64,000 nucleotides of DNA, taken from assembly GCA_009809945.1 (NCBI GenBank), contig WTPW01000340.1, positions 189,031-253,030 on the forward strand, given 5' to 3'. Each line of letters starts with the position of its first letter. Positions within the stretch are counted from its first letter, which is position 1. Source of the DNA: Gigaspora margarita. Its lineage: Eukaryota; Glomeromycota; Glomeromycetes; Diversisporales; Gigasporaceae. A program made the translations under genes and the position numbers. Below the pieces are notes generated by a model, which saw only the letters and a program-made list of their open reading frames with translations, was not told the origin of the DNA and did not search any database. Below, one piece after another: positions 36,408-48,070 of the stretch.

Positions 36408-38480
36408 TAGTGTTCCGCAAAAGATCCGGGTCCGGTCTGGGTCCGGTCCGGTCTGTTGACGGACCGAGTTCGGACCCTTGATTTTTCAGAATCGATACGG
36501 GTTCGGACCCACACTAAGATCCGCCCGGGTAATACCCGGTCCGGTCCTATTAGAATAATACTGATTGCTGATTGGCTGATTTCAGAATTTTATTTTATTT
36601 TATTTTATTTTTTTTTTTACAGATCGATCGGTTTTGTTGAACTTGGTCGTTTCTGTTGGGTGTTAGTTGTGGAGTTACTATTTATTGATAAACACATATT
36701 TTTTTGTTTTTCTTGAACCTTTTTCATTAGAACTAACGCTTTTACATTTTTTGTAGGCTTCTGTTTATTGGGCACCTGAAATCTAGCATAGTAATGCGTT
36801 TTTTTTTCATTTACTACTAAACAGTTCCTTTTCGAATTTCCTTATATCATTTCACGGCGGGTTTTCGTGACCATTTTTTAGAATGGTTTTATGCGACGTT
36901 TCGCATTGAGTTTTACGAAGCTACATAACGCGCTAGATGTAAGGTTTTCGCTCATGATCAAAAATCTGTAGAGATGAACACAACTAGTGGAACAATTAAC
37001 GTTGGATATTGTAATCATAATGGGATTGGGGTTGAAAAATATGAACGTAAGGAATTCACTTATTATCATTTATCAAAAAATTATATAGATGGGCATGCTA
37101 GGGGAACATTTAATTTTGGATGTTGTTACGATGAAAGAATTGGCATTCATTTACAGTATGTTCCACTGGCCTGCCCATCTCTGATAATACTGTATAATGT
37201 TGGATTTTGCTAGGACTTTATCAAAAATCTACAGAGATAGGGCACGCTGATGAGAATTTTTAATGCTAGCTATTGTTATCAGAGTGAAATCGAGTTGGAA
37301 AGGGTAAGTGAAAGGCATTTACTTCTTATCAAAAACCTGCAGAGATGGGTATGTTAGTGGAACATTTAATGTTGGGTGTTATGACGAAAGAATTTGAGGT
37401 AAAAAGTCCGCTAGCGTGCCCATCTCTGCATATTTTTGATAATACTATATAATGTTGGATTTTGTTATGAAGTTGAAAAGGATGAACATAAGGCATTAAC
37501 TTTTATCAAAAATTTGCAGAGATAGAGCACGCTAGTGAGAATGTTTAATGTTGGATAGTGGAATCAAGTTGAAAAGGGTAAGTGCAAGGCATTCACTTCT
37601 TATCAAAAATTTGCAGTGATGGGACATGTTGTTATGATGAAGAAATTGGTGAATATGTTTTAGTGTGCCCATCTCTGCAGATTTTTGATAATACTGTACA
37701 ATGTTGGATTTTATTAAGAAAAGGAATTGAAGTTGAAAAGGATAAACATAAGGCATTAATTTTTATTAAAAATCTACAGAAATAGGGACGTTAATGAGAA
37801 TGTTTAATACCGGATATTGTTATCATTCACTTCTTATCAAAAATCTGCAGAATGGGGCACGATAGTGAAACATTTAATTTTATATGTTGTTACGATAAAG
37901 GAATTTGAGTTAAAAGGATGAGCATAATGCATTCGCATATTTTCAAAAATCTGCANAAATGNTANNCTAGTGGTCATATAATGTTGGCTGTTGTTCAGAA
38001 AAAGGAATTGGAGTTAAAAAGGGTTACATAAAGTGTTTGCTTATTATCAAAAATCTGTAGATATAGNGATGTTAGTGGAACCTTAACATTGGATATTATT
38101 ATATAATTGGATTGGAGTTAAAGATTAGGATTAGCGACTATATTTAGATTAGGGTTATTTTAGATAGAATTTGTTTTTATACGAAGACACTTTGAATGTA
38201 TAATGCACGATTTTGTGCAATAATAAATTGAAAATAAATAAATAATTTTAACAAAATTGTAATTTTATTGGTTAATGCATAAATCATTTGACCACGAGAT
38301 CGCAGGTTGCAATAAATAACAATGCTCAAAAAAAAAAATAGCATAGAAATTTCACAGATCCGGACCGGACCCGGATCTAAGTGATGCGAATTCGGACCCT
38401 AAATTTAGATCCGAATCGATGTTCGGACCGGATCCAGATCTTTAAAAATACCCGCCCGGTCCGAATCATGCAGAACACTA
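36408..38480. mobile_element. hAT-like element carrying a Sel1-repeat gene fragment
   Basis: The ends TAGTGTTCCGCA and (other strand) TAGTGTTCTGCA are flanked by CCCAGAAT (36400-36407) and CCCGGAAT (38481-38488), seven of eight matching. GGTCCGG/CCGGACC words crowd both subterminal 130-bp zones. The interior holds a decayed Sel1-like repeat sequence. The element sits in a degenerate repeat zone whose unit is rebuilt when it is removed. Confidence 0.82.
36960..38110 (+). pseudogene. Sel1-like repeat protein fragment
   Basis: Several short frames share the Sel1/TPR-like pattern: GYCNHNGIGVEK...FTYYHLSKN...GHARGTFNFGCCYDERIG at 36974-37130, then similar pieces near 37350, 37580-37780 and 37870-38050. 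Stops and frameshifts separate them, and at least six repeats of about 36 residues can be traced. Sel1-like repeats act as protein-protein scaffolds and are often fused to kinases. This copy is dead and lies wholly inside the hAT-like element, so it was probably captured. Confidence 0.7.
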
Positions 38481-38984
38481 CCCGGAATCTAGCTACTATA
38501 CTATTCAGTTTAAACTACCAAGTTTTGTCTGTTTCAAACTACTGTCCTATGTTCCAATTCAAACTATTATGCTATATTCTAATTCTATCTATCATGCTAT
38601 GCTCAGAATCAAACTAACGTGCTCTATCTAAATTCAAATTATCCAGAATCAAATTTCTATACTATGTACCAGTTCAAACTAGTGCTATGTTCAGAATCTA
38701 ACTACCACGTTACGTTTGCACTATATTCATTTCAAACTACAGTGATTGAACTACTGTGTTATGTTCAGAATCTAAATATCATACTGTGTTGAGTACCTCT
38801 GTATCGTATTATGTTTGTTCTAACTACTATACTATGTTCGTTCTCAAAAAAAAATATATATATGCAGTTAATATTTTTGGGGGACAATTTTTATGATTAA
38901 CCAATCAAATAAGTTGTTCATAAAAATTTTTAGGGTGCATATTTAGGGCCCAATTACGCCGATCAGTGGATATAATTAGTGAAT

Positions 38985-40220
38985 TATTAAGATTTTATAG
39001 AATTTATTAATAAAATTCTATAAAATCATATGATTCACAAAATTTTACTAATTAATTCTAACTTTATTCACTAAGTAAACTTGTTCAGGACATAAAAATA
39101 TATTAAATGGATAATGTTATCTTTATTTTACTTGAAATTTAGAGAAAAGATGCTTAAATTTGACTTTTTTGATCAAAAATCTAAAATTATGCATCTTTTC
39201 TCCAAATTTCAAGTAAAATAAAAATAACATTACTGATTTAATGTATTTTTAGATTTTGAACAAGTTTATTTAGTGCATAAAGTTAGAATTAATTAGTAAA
39301 ATATTGTGAATAATAAGATTTTATAGAATTTTATTAATAAAATTCTATAAAATCTTATAATTCACAAAATTTACTAATTAATTCTAACTTTATTTACTAA
39401 TTAAACTTGTTTAGGACCTAAAAATATATTAAAACAGTAATATTATTTTTATTTTACTTGAAATTTGAAGAAAAGATGCTTAAATTTGACTTTTTTGATC
39501 AAAAATCCAAAATCATGCATCTATTCTTTAAATTTCAAGTAAAATAAAATAATTCTGCAATATTAATGTATGTTTAGGTCTGAACAAGTTTATTTAGTGC
39601 ATTAAGTTAGAATTAATTAGTAAAATATTGTGAATCATAAGATTTTATAGAATTTTATTAATAAAATTTTATAAAATCTTATGATTCACAATATTTTACT
39701 AATTAATTCTAACTTAATGCACTAAATAAACTTGTTCAGAATCTATAAATATATTAAATCAGCAATATTGTTTTTATTTTATTTAAAATTTGGAGAAAAA
39801 TGCTTAAATTTGACTTTTTTGATCAAAAATTCAAAATTATGCATCTATTTACTAAATTTTAAGTAAAATAAAAATAATTCTGATAATTTGATTTATTATA
39901 GATGCTAATCAAGTTATTTAGTGAGGACTCTGAACAATACTAATAGAGGTTATTTTGAGCTATTAGTAGTTTTTCTGTATTTGAATAAATAAAAAATTTT
40001 TAGCCAATCAAATTGTCTAATTTTGAAAATTTTAATTTCTATTATATTTTTCAAATATGGCCTCAATTAGTATTGTTTGGGTCCTACTTAGTGCATAAAG
40101 TTAGAATTAATTAATAAAAATTTGTGAATTATAAGATTCTATAAAATTTTATTAATAAAATTCTATAAACTATTATAATTTACAAAATTTTACTAACTTA
40201 ATATACCAAGTAAATTTGTA
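38985..40220. repeat. Palindromic satellite array 2
   Basis: Four units of the same family as 34430-35085, with TAGTGCATAAAGTTAGAATTA at the unit joints. It is interrupted by the 161-bp MITE at 39924-40084. Confidence 0.75.
39924..40084. mobile_element. AGGACTC-ended short MITE with 8-bp duplication
   Basis: 161 bp with inverted ends AGGACTCTGAACAATACTAA and AGGACCCAAACAATACTAA. Flanks are ATTTAGTG (39916-39923) and ACTTAGTG (40085-40092). It is inserted in the palindromic satellite array. Confidence 0.8.
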
Positions 40221-41387
40221 TTTATTAATTGTTATTTTTGGCTTTGGATACTAACGGTATCTGTTTTCTAGTTATTAAAGCCTGAACAAGCTTTGGACAA
40301 TCTTGGACGTTTGAACAATTTTGGATGTGAACAAGCCAAAAAAGGCTATAGATAGCCAAAATGTACAACACTACTTTTAGCTATCCATTTAATATTTACT
40401 AATTCTTTGGATATAGTAAGTAAATACCCAAGAACTTCATATTACAAAGCTTTTTTTTCTGTTACCATATCAGCAAAAAAAATATACGAAATTTTTCAAA
40501 AGAAATTACACACCAAAATCTTTTAAAAAAATTGCAATTGATGTGAAATCTTTGAAAAGATTCTGGCATGCATTTCTTTCGAATTATTACGAAATAAATT
40601 TTAAATATTTTGAAATATATTGTGAAATATTGTGAAATAGGCCAAATAAAACAATGCAACCCACTATCTAATTATCCTCTTTTTGGGGGTTGCAGGAGAT
40701 AATATGAAGTAACACATTTACAATATTTCGCAATATTTTGCAATTTTTTACAAAATTTTAAAATTTTTTAAAAAATAAATAAATGATATACATATTCACA
40801 TACATAATTATGTTTTTTCAAATTTTTGAATAATTTTACAAGTTTCACAAGATTTTGCAAGGTTTCGCAATTTAAGGGTAGGAGGTACAAATTGCAAATT
40901 ACATATAAAATTCGTGGTATTGATTATTCTTTTTAAAATTTTGTAAAATTTTTTTAAGCAAATCATTTTGAACTATTAAATAAAATTATAGAGCAGATTT
41001 TTCTGATTCTAAAAATAGCAAATTTATTAAAATTGGTTGAATATTCGTCAAGTTATGATGATTTAAATTCTTGTTGTCAAAAGTTGTTTACAAAATCATA
41101 TGATGATCATATGATATCGACCAATCAAAATTAATCATTTTGTGTAACTAGGAGAATTTTGAGCCAACTGGAGGAAACTTTATGATATATAGAAGTATAA
41201 TTTTTTTAAATATATACTTTATTAAAATTTTACTATTATATAATGTGCATTTAGTTCTATATATTAAAAAATTTTAGTCAAATTTGGTTACAACTGTGAA
41301 AAGTTTTATTAGTAGCACATTTTTAATTTCTATATAAATCTCATTGTACCACTGAAATCATATGTTAAATGATCTATGTACCCCCTA

Positions 41388-41940
41388 CCGTATTTTCCCC
41401 AAAATAAGCTACCTTCAAAAATAAGCTACCCCTCCTCTTTTGGTCAAAAAACTCCAAAACGTCTTTAACCCGAAAATAAGCTACCCCCACGATCGGCAAT
41501 AGTCGCTACATAGTAAAGTCCAAATCTTTCTATGTAAATCGATTAAAGTCGCTTAAGTAAACTTATTTAGAAGATCAAAATACACATACTCTGAAATTTT
41601 TATCAAGATTGGAGAATATTTTATTATTTGACTTTTGAATTTTACGTTCGGCGAAAAAATTAAAATTTTTTAAAAAAATATATTCGACGAACGTAAAAAT
41701 TAAAAGTTAAATAATAAAAAGTTCTCCAATATTGATAAAAATTTCAGGATAAGTGTATTTTGAGCTTCCAAATAAGTTTACTTAAGCGATGTTAATCGAT
41801 TTACATAGTAATATTTGGGCTTTACTATGTAGCAACTTTCGGCGATTGGTTAAAAATCGATTTTACCCGAAAATAAGCTACCCCGATTTTTTGTGTAACT
41901 TTTTGCCCAAAAAAAGGTAGTTATTTTCAGGAAAATACGG
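41388..41940. mobile_element. Mariner-like MITE (CCGTATTTTCC ends), TSD TA
   Basis: The ends CCGTATTTTCCCCAAAATAA and (other strand) CCGTATTTTCCTGAAAATAA are flanked by TA (41386-41387, 41941-41942). The interior holds the shared palindromic module with GCTACATAGTAAAGTCC. This is the best preserved of four copies. Confidence 0.85.
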
Positions 41941-42039
41941 TACCCTTAATATAAAATTTTATATTTTTTTATTTATTATTACTATACATTATATTTTTAA
42001 ATTAAATATACATTTTTAATCAATATTATATATTTTATT

Positions 42040-42479
42040 TAGAGTTGGCATGGACCGGTTAACGGTCAAGCTTAACCAGACCAGTTTGACCAATTTGACC
42101 AGTTGGCCAAAGGGTTCAGTGTCGGTCAAATTGGTCAAAGGGTATTTAAATATATATAGTATATATATGCATATATATTTATATAGTATATATTAATTTA
42201 TATGCTATCTTTATTGTCCGAAGGACATTATGGTAGAGGCATAGACTACCCGATGTCTGTGTGTCCGCAAATTAAGGATTTTGATTGGCTAGATCAGGTG
42301 TAACGAAAAAAACAATTAAAACAATCCAAACGATGCTTATTGGCTAGATCTAAAAATCCTTTGGACTCTAAAATGGTTTCCATTTTCCTAGTTTTATTAA
42401 TAGACTAAGCCATTTGACCAATTTGACCGGACCAGTTGACCAGTGAATTTTTGGTTGACCAGTGATTTGACCAACCCTG
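42040..42479. mobile_element. hAT-like MITE, TSD ATTTTATT
   Basis: The ends TAGAGTTGGCA and (other strand) CAGGGTTGGTCA are flanked by perfect ATTTTATT repeats (42032-42039, 42480-42487). TTGACC/GGTCAA words repeat throughout. No coding. Confidence 0.87.
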
Positions 42480-42599
42480 ATTTTATTATATATTATTATA
42501 CATTTTTTTGAAAAAAAAACAATGATCCCAAAAAAAAATAGAAAAAAAAAAAAAAATATGATAACAAAAAGGATTACCCAAACTCTTACCATCGATCAC

Positions 42600-43400
42600 T
42601 TGTACCAACAAACGCACCAAAATTCCGTTGTTAAGTTTTGAAAAAACTGTAGTCAATCTAAGGGACAACAAAACAATGAGGCAGCTGTTATTTAGGGATA
42701 CAGTTAATTGAGTATCTGCTAACAGCCCTAGAGTTTATCACTCACCAAACAACCACATGCACTTGTTGTTTAGAGGTAAAGTTAATAGACTACCTGCAGA
42801 CAAGTCTAGAGTTTATTACTCACCAGAAAGAAGTCTTGGGCCGTTCTACCGTTGGATTGGACTATACCGGAAGACCTACCTCCCTTAGTACAAGTAAAAA
42901 GTTTCTTTTCTTGGTATTGCTGGTTTCATTTTTGCCAAAAAATTTTCAAAAAAGTAGGGATTTTGGTTTACCCCCTCCGAAAGATCGATAGTGGTTATAC
43001 TTACCAAATTAGAAAGGCACCTACTGGATTGGAGCTGATGTTACGAGTGGCCCGAGTTGCCACGTGGACTATCAATCGGGGTCTAACAGAGGAACACTGG
43101 AGAAAATTCTAGAAGCTCTTTGATTTGAAAATAGTCGGATCCTTACTACTATTAGTTTAACATTGCCGGACCTTGGTCACTGCGGGCGGGATGAATCTTA
43201 TGATGTTAGCAATTTTTATTTTAGAAGACTGGTGGTTATTAGGACCATTCCAGCCAACAATTAGACCATGGGTAAAGTAGCCCGAGTTCTTTTTTCTCGA
43301 CGCTGTATATTATTTTCGTTTACGTTGTTTATTGTAATAATTTAAAGCAATATGAAATAAAGAGCAAGGTCTCGATTGTAAAATTAAAAAAAAAAAAAAA
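42600..43400 (+). mobile_element. Retroposed or retrotransposon 3' end with poly(A)
   Basis: Less AT-rich than its surroundings. It contains two diverged tandem copies of a unit of about 78 bp (42676-42756 and 42762-42836, both with CTAGAGTTTAT...CTCACCA). An AATAAA at about 43356 is followed within 25-30 bp by an A run that meets the gap. The layout fits the 3' end of a polyadenylated transcript or retroelement. The frame at 42852-43112 weakly suggests a Ty3-type sequence but is not convincing. Confidence 0.45.
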
Positions 43401-44158
43401 NNNNNNNNNNNNNNNNNNNNNNNNNNNNNNNNNNNNNNNNNNNNNNNNNNNNNNNNNNNNNNNNNNNNNNNNNNNNNNNNNNNNNNNNNNNNNNNNNNNN
43501 NNNNNNNNNNNNNNNNNNNNNNNNNNNNNNNNNNNNNNNNNNNNNNNNNNNNNNNNNNNNNNNNNNNNNNNNNNNNNNNNNNNNNNNNNNNNNNNNNNNN
43601 NNNNNNNNNNNNNNNNNNNNNNNNNNNNNNNNNNNNNNNNNNNNNNNNNNNNNNNNNNNNNNNNNNNNNNNNNNNNNNNNNNNNNNNNNNNNNNNNNNNN
43701 NNNNNNNNNNNNNNNNNNNNNNNNNNNNNNNNNNNNNNNNNNNNNNNNNNNNNNNNNNNNNNNNNNNNNNNNNNNNNNNNNNNNNNNNNNNNNNNNNNNN
43801 NNNNNNNNNNNNNNNNNNNNNNNNNNNNNNNNNNNNNNNNNNNNNNNNNNNNNNNNNNNNNNNNNNNNNNNNNNNNNNNNNNNNNNNNNNNNNNNNNNNN
43901 NNNNNNNNNNNNNNNNNNNNNNNNNNNNNNNNNNNNNNNNNNNNNNNNNNNNNNNNNNNNNNNNNNNNNNNNNNNNNNNNNNNNNNNNNNNNNNNNNNNN
44001 NNNNNNNNNNNNNNNNNNNNNNNNNNNNNNNNNNNNNNNNNNNNNNNNNNNNNNNNNNNNNNNNNNNNNNNNNNNNNNNNNNNNNNNNNNNNNNNNNNNN
44101 NNNNNNNNNNNNNNNNNNNNNNNNNNNNNNNNNNNNNNNNNNNNNNNNNNNNNNNNNN
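43401..44158. other. Assembly gap (758 N)
   Basis: Run of N bordered on both sides by A-rich homopolymer, probably a poly(A) tract that broke the assembly. Confidence 0.99.
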
Positions 44159-45808
44159 AAAAAAAAAAACAAAGCAAAAGCCAAAAAAAAAAAAAATTGA
44201 AAGTAAAAAAACAAAGAAAATGAAAACAATGTAGAAGATCTAATTTATAAACAAAGATCTAATCTGATCATATAATACAAAATTTGTAGATTAATTTCGA
44301 TATATATCAATGTATTTCGAAAATATAGTCAAATGCGCCCTTGGTATGATTCAGGTTACAGATCTACTAATCCAGCTTGGTTTCTCAGGTCTAAAATATT
44401 TTGAAAATAGTTCGAATTATTTCTAAAAATATTTTGAATCCACTTTTGAAATATTTCGAAAACATTTTTGAAATATTTCGAAACCTAAAATATTTCAAAA
44501 TATATTGCAAAATATTTCAAAATATATTGCAAAATATTTTAAAATATATTGCAAAATATTTCAAAATATATTGCAAAATATTTCAAAATATATTGCGAAA
44601 TATTTCAAAATATATTGCGATATGCGAAATCTTTCAAAAGATTTCGCATGTTTGCAAGATTTTTCAAAAGATTTTGCTACTATAAATTCACTGATGTAGT
44701 CAATTTCATCTTCTGCTATAAATTTTTTCATAAGATCATAGCTCGTAATTATGATCATATACCTATTCTTTGTACAAATTAACAATAAACTTAATTAAAG
44801 TTTGTGAAAGCTTGATCCTTCAAAATGCTTTTTTTAATATTAAGAGGTTAACAAAATCAAAAACCTTTTTTTCATATTCAAAAAAGGAAGCTATATTTCT
44901 TTTCTTTTCTCTTGGGCCTTTTCTAAAAGTGTATTTAATATATAAATAGGCTTCTTTGTTGAGTTTTCTGGCAAACTAGCAAAATTTAGGCTTTGAAGAA
45001 TATTTTTTTCGATAAAAACTTTGCTTAATCTTATAGTTATTACTCTGGTTACATATTTGCAAATTGCTTCTAATAATGCGATTGGTTTAACCCTTCCAAG
45101 ATCAATCCTCCAATTTTCACCTTTTGGTATTGTATAAATTTGTATATAGCTCTTGACAAACAAAGATTTATAAAGCTTTTAAAAATAACCTAAACTCTAT
45201 GGTTCGACTGCTTAATTAACTCATACGTTATATTGGATATATCTGAAGCTAATTTTAACTTTACCTTGTTGAGCATTAGCATCCATTTCTTTAAACCTAT
45301 TGAAAATAAAACCGGATTGTACCATTCCTCTTTAACTCTGTTCAAAGGCTAGTACATTCTCTTTAATTCTCACTTAATTGATCCCAATAGGATTTCTCCT
45401 TCTAAAAATGTTTTTTTGTTTCTGTTAGAACTTTCTCTGGTTCTGCAACTAATTTATAGCATTTTTTCTCTTCACTAAAACTCTATCTAATGCTACTTTG
45501 CTACAAGGTTTTTTAAGAATACTTGTTAATATCTGCTTGTACTCATCTACTATCATCTTACACCTTCTCTTTACAAAAGCCTTTATCTTCTTCTCTTTTT
45601 ATAATTAATTCTTACTAATAATTTTACTTTTCATTGTCTTTTACCAGAGAATTGCCTTATCCAACCAACTTTTCAAATAGGTTGTATTAACTTCTTTAAT
45701 GCTCGTTTTTGCTCTTGCATTAATAATTTTGATTTTGCAATTTCAACTTCGAACTAAGTACAAATTTATGTTAGCATCTCTGCTTTTTCTAATACTACTA
45801 ATTAGATA

Positions 45809-46124
45809 CTATATATTCCTGAAAATAAGCTATTTCAAAAATAAGCTACCCCCCAATTTTTTTCAAAAATCTCAAAAAATGCATTAGCAGTTGCTATATA
45901 TAAAAGTTCAAATTTTACTAAGTAAATCTCAAAAGTACTATTAAGTAAACTTGTTCAACGCATCAAAATACACCTACCATAAAAATTTTACGTAATTTGG
46001 ACAACTTTTTATTAGTACATTTTTTAATTTTTTAAAAAATTCAACAATTCAAAAATAAGCTATTCTATGTTTTTTTGTATAATTTTTGGCCCAAAAAAGG
46101 TAACTTATTTTCAGGAATATATGG
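45809..46124. mobile_element. Mariner-like MITE, AAATAAGCTACC family, TSD TA
   Basis: Left end CTATATATTCCTGAAAATAA, right end (other strand) CCATATATTCCTGAAAATAA, with TA on both sides. It interrupts the decayed LINE at 44885-49180. Confidence 0.8.
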
Positions 46125-46669
46125 TACCCCAAGTCTTTTGCTGTTTTTTGAAGTATTGCTTCTTTAAGCTCTATCTTCCTTTCTTTTTTAGTTCTAACTT
46201 CCTGCTTTGGCAAAGACTTCTCTGCTACCTTTCAAATTAAAAACTCAATTGTATTCCAGACTTAATTTAAGTTTACTTTTTGCTCTTGCAAGGATTGATC
46301 TAAATTTTTTTTGTTTTTCTTTATGAGATGTTTTGGAACTCTTGTTTTAAGTTTGTTCTACAAAAGTGCTCAATAGTTTTTCTAACTCTCCTGCTTTGCA
46401 CTATTTAACTTCCATAAAATTTGCTCTGTTATCTAATCCCTAAACCTATCTTTTTTGTAAAAATTGTTCTGTTTTAAAACAAGCCCAACTAAAGGCAGTT
46501 TATAGCCACTATCTATAATTGTTCTCATTTCTTAAATCTCTGTCTTAGGAGGCATCCATAAATAACGTTATGTACTCCTATATAGTAGCTCTTGACCCTC
46601 CTAGACTATATAAAAAAATTTTAAAAAATCATATGTTAATATATAAAATTTTACAAAAACTTGGATATA

Positions 46670-47410
46670 TTATGATCTAGTAATCCAATTTGGATGATTT
46701 TGGTACCATTCGATTTGTCTCTATGAGCGAATCCAATAGTACCAAATCATTTCATTTGGACTACTGGATCAAGTATTATTCACAAAATACTATTGATTTT
46801 ATACAGTACCGGATAGCAAAAACTATTTATTTTTTTTGGCATTGTTTAAAGTCTAATAACTTCACAACAAGTAATTATTTTAAAAATCCCTCTTACAAAT
46901 TTTTTATTTGTAATCTAAACTACAAATCTGTAAGACAGATTTTTGAATCTTGCTTCTTAAAGAAGTTATAAGGGTTTAAAGTTCAGCAACTTTTATAGTA
47001 AAGTAGAAATTTGGCACAGGACAATTGACCAATCAGATTGATACTTAATCACGTGCTTACAATTTGATTGGTTAATATTTATTATTAAAACTTACTATAT
47101 ATAGTATAAAATCTAAAATTTGGCGCTTATTATATAAAAAATTATTTTTATATTTTTAACCAATTATAATTTTGTTATACAAAAATTAGCCAATCAGAAT
47201 CGTTATAAATTCTCAAATTTGGTGCCTTTAAAAAAAATGGATGGTTTTTGCTGTCCAGTACTATAGTAATTTTATAAGAAAACATAATAACCAATAGTAT
47301 TTCGTTAATAAAACATGATCCAGTAATCCAAATCAAATGATTTCGGTACCATTCAAATCCTCGATTCAAATGGTACCAAAATCACCCAATTTGGACCACT
47401 GGATCAAATT
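46670..47410. repeat. Two related hairpins with TGGTACCA-type arms
   Basis: Each hairpin spans about 100 bp (46675-46775 and 47318-47410). The arms read GATCNAGTAATCCAA...GGTACCATTC and its complement, with a short loop. The segment between is AT-rich and has no recognised gene. Confidence 0.6.
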
Positions 47411-47780
47411 TTAGACAAATTTTTATAAAAAAATTATATTATATTTTGGGGACCCCTTTTATATATTGGAAAATTGTTATATTTTGGGGGACCTCCCTCA
47501 AGTATAATGTTATTTATAGATGCTCCTTATTTATTCTTTTCATTGTGGTTTCTGATTCTATATTTGGTCAATATATGACTTTGTATGACCATTACTCCAA
47601 ATATATTTTCTACTATGAGAATTTAATTTTCTAAAAGCATTGAAAAATTGCTTTTCCTCCAATCATGTAATAAAAGCAAACTTTCTGTTAATATTTGTTT
47701 GCAGAAAGTTATCTATGAACTTATTTAGTATATAATTGAAGTTTTCTATTAAAATGATATGCCAGGTTTTATTATATGTA

Positions 47781-48070
47781 CAGTCAAACCTCCATAAATG
47801 CAACGTGTACAGACAAAACTATAACGTACATTTAGAGGAGGTATTGCATTTAGAGTGAGCCAATTAAATTGTAGCTTTAAAGATTAGATTAGCAAGTTGT
47901 GTAACTTTTACTAAAAACTGTATAACCTATCTTAAATACTAAAATTTGATTGGCTATGTGCATTTAGAGTGGTAGTATAATATAGAAAATTATTTGGAAC
48001 AAACAAGACAAAAATGTGCATTTAGAAAAGTATTGCATTTATAGAGGTTGCATTTATAGAGATCTGACTA
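47781..48070. mobile_element. Pogo-like MITE, TSD TA
   Basis: Starts CAGTCAAACCTCCATAAATG and ends (other strand) TAGTCAGATCTCTATAAATG, with TA on both sides. The body repeats TGCATTTAGAG words. One of three copies. Confidence 0.8.

Larger units (their letters stand above)
36290..38850. repeat. Degenerate short tandem repeat split by an hAT-like element
   Basis: Units of roughly 25-40 bp built on CTATGCTCAGAATCAAACTAC occupy 36290-36407 and 38481-38850, on either side of the element at 36408-38480. Copies are poorly conserved. Confidence 0.6.
40466..44696. mobile_element. Second TTCGAA foldback element, inverted and enlarged by insertions
   Basis: The right end (CTGATG then TA at 44697-44698) and about 450 bp inward mirror the left end of the 21664 element, including the segment with AGATCTAATTTATAAACA. 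The left end (about 40466-40870) mirrors that element's right end. So the same family lies in opposite orientation here. Its interior holds a mariner-like MITE (41388-41940), an hAT-like MITE (42040-42479), retroelement-like sequence with a poly(A) end (about 42600-43400) and a gap. The left boundary is approximate. Confidence 0.65.

Noticed and set aside
42852-43112. Ty3-type reverse transcriptase fragment
   Set aside because: A few residues (VKSF, PLRK) look suggestive but the catalytic region is absent and the order is not kept; only a poly(A)-tailed 3' end is supported.
21664-44696. A single 23-kb transposon with long terminal inverted repeats
   Set aside because: The mirrored ends at 21.7 and 44.7 kb are explained better as two separate copies of one foldback family in opposite orientation: the left copy has its own TA flanks and restores a LINE frame when removed.
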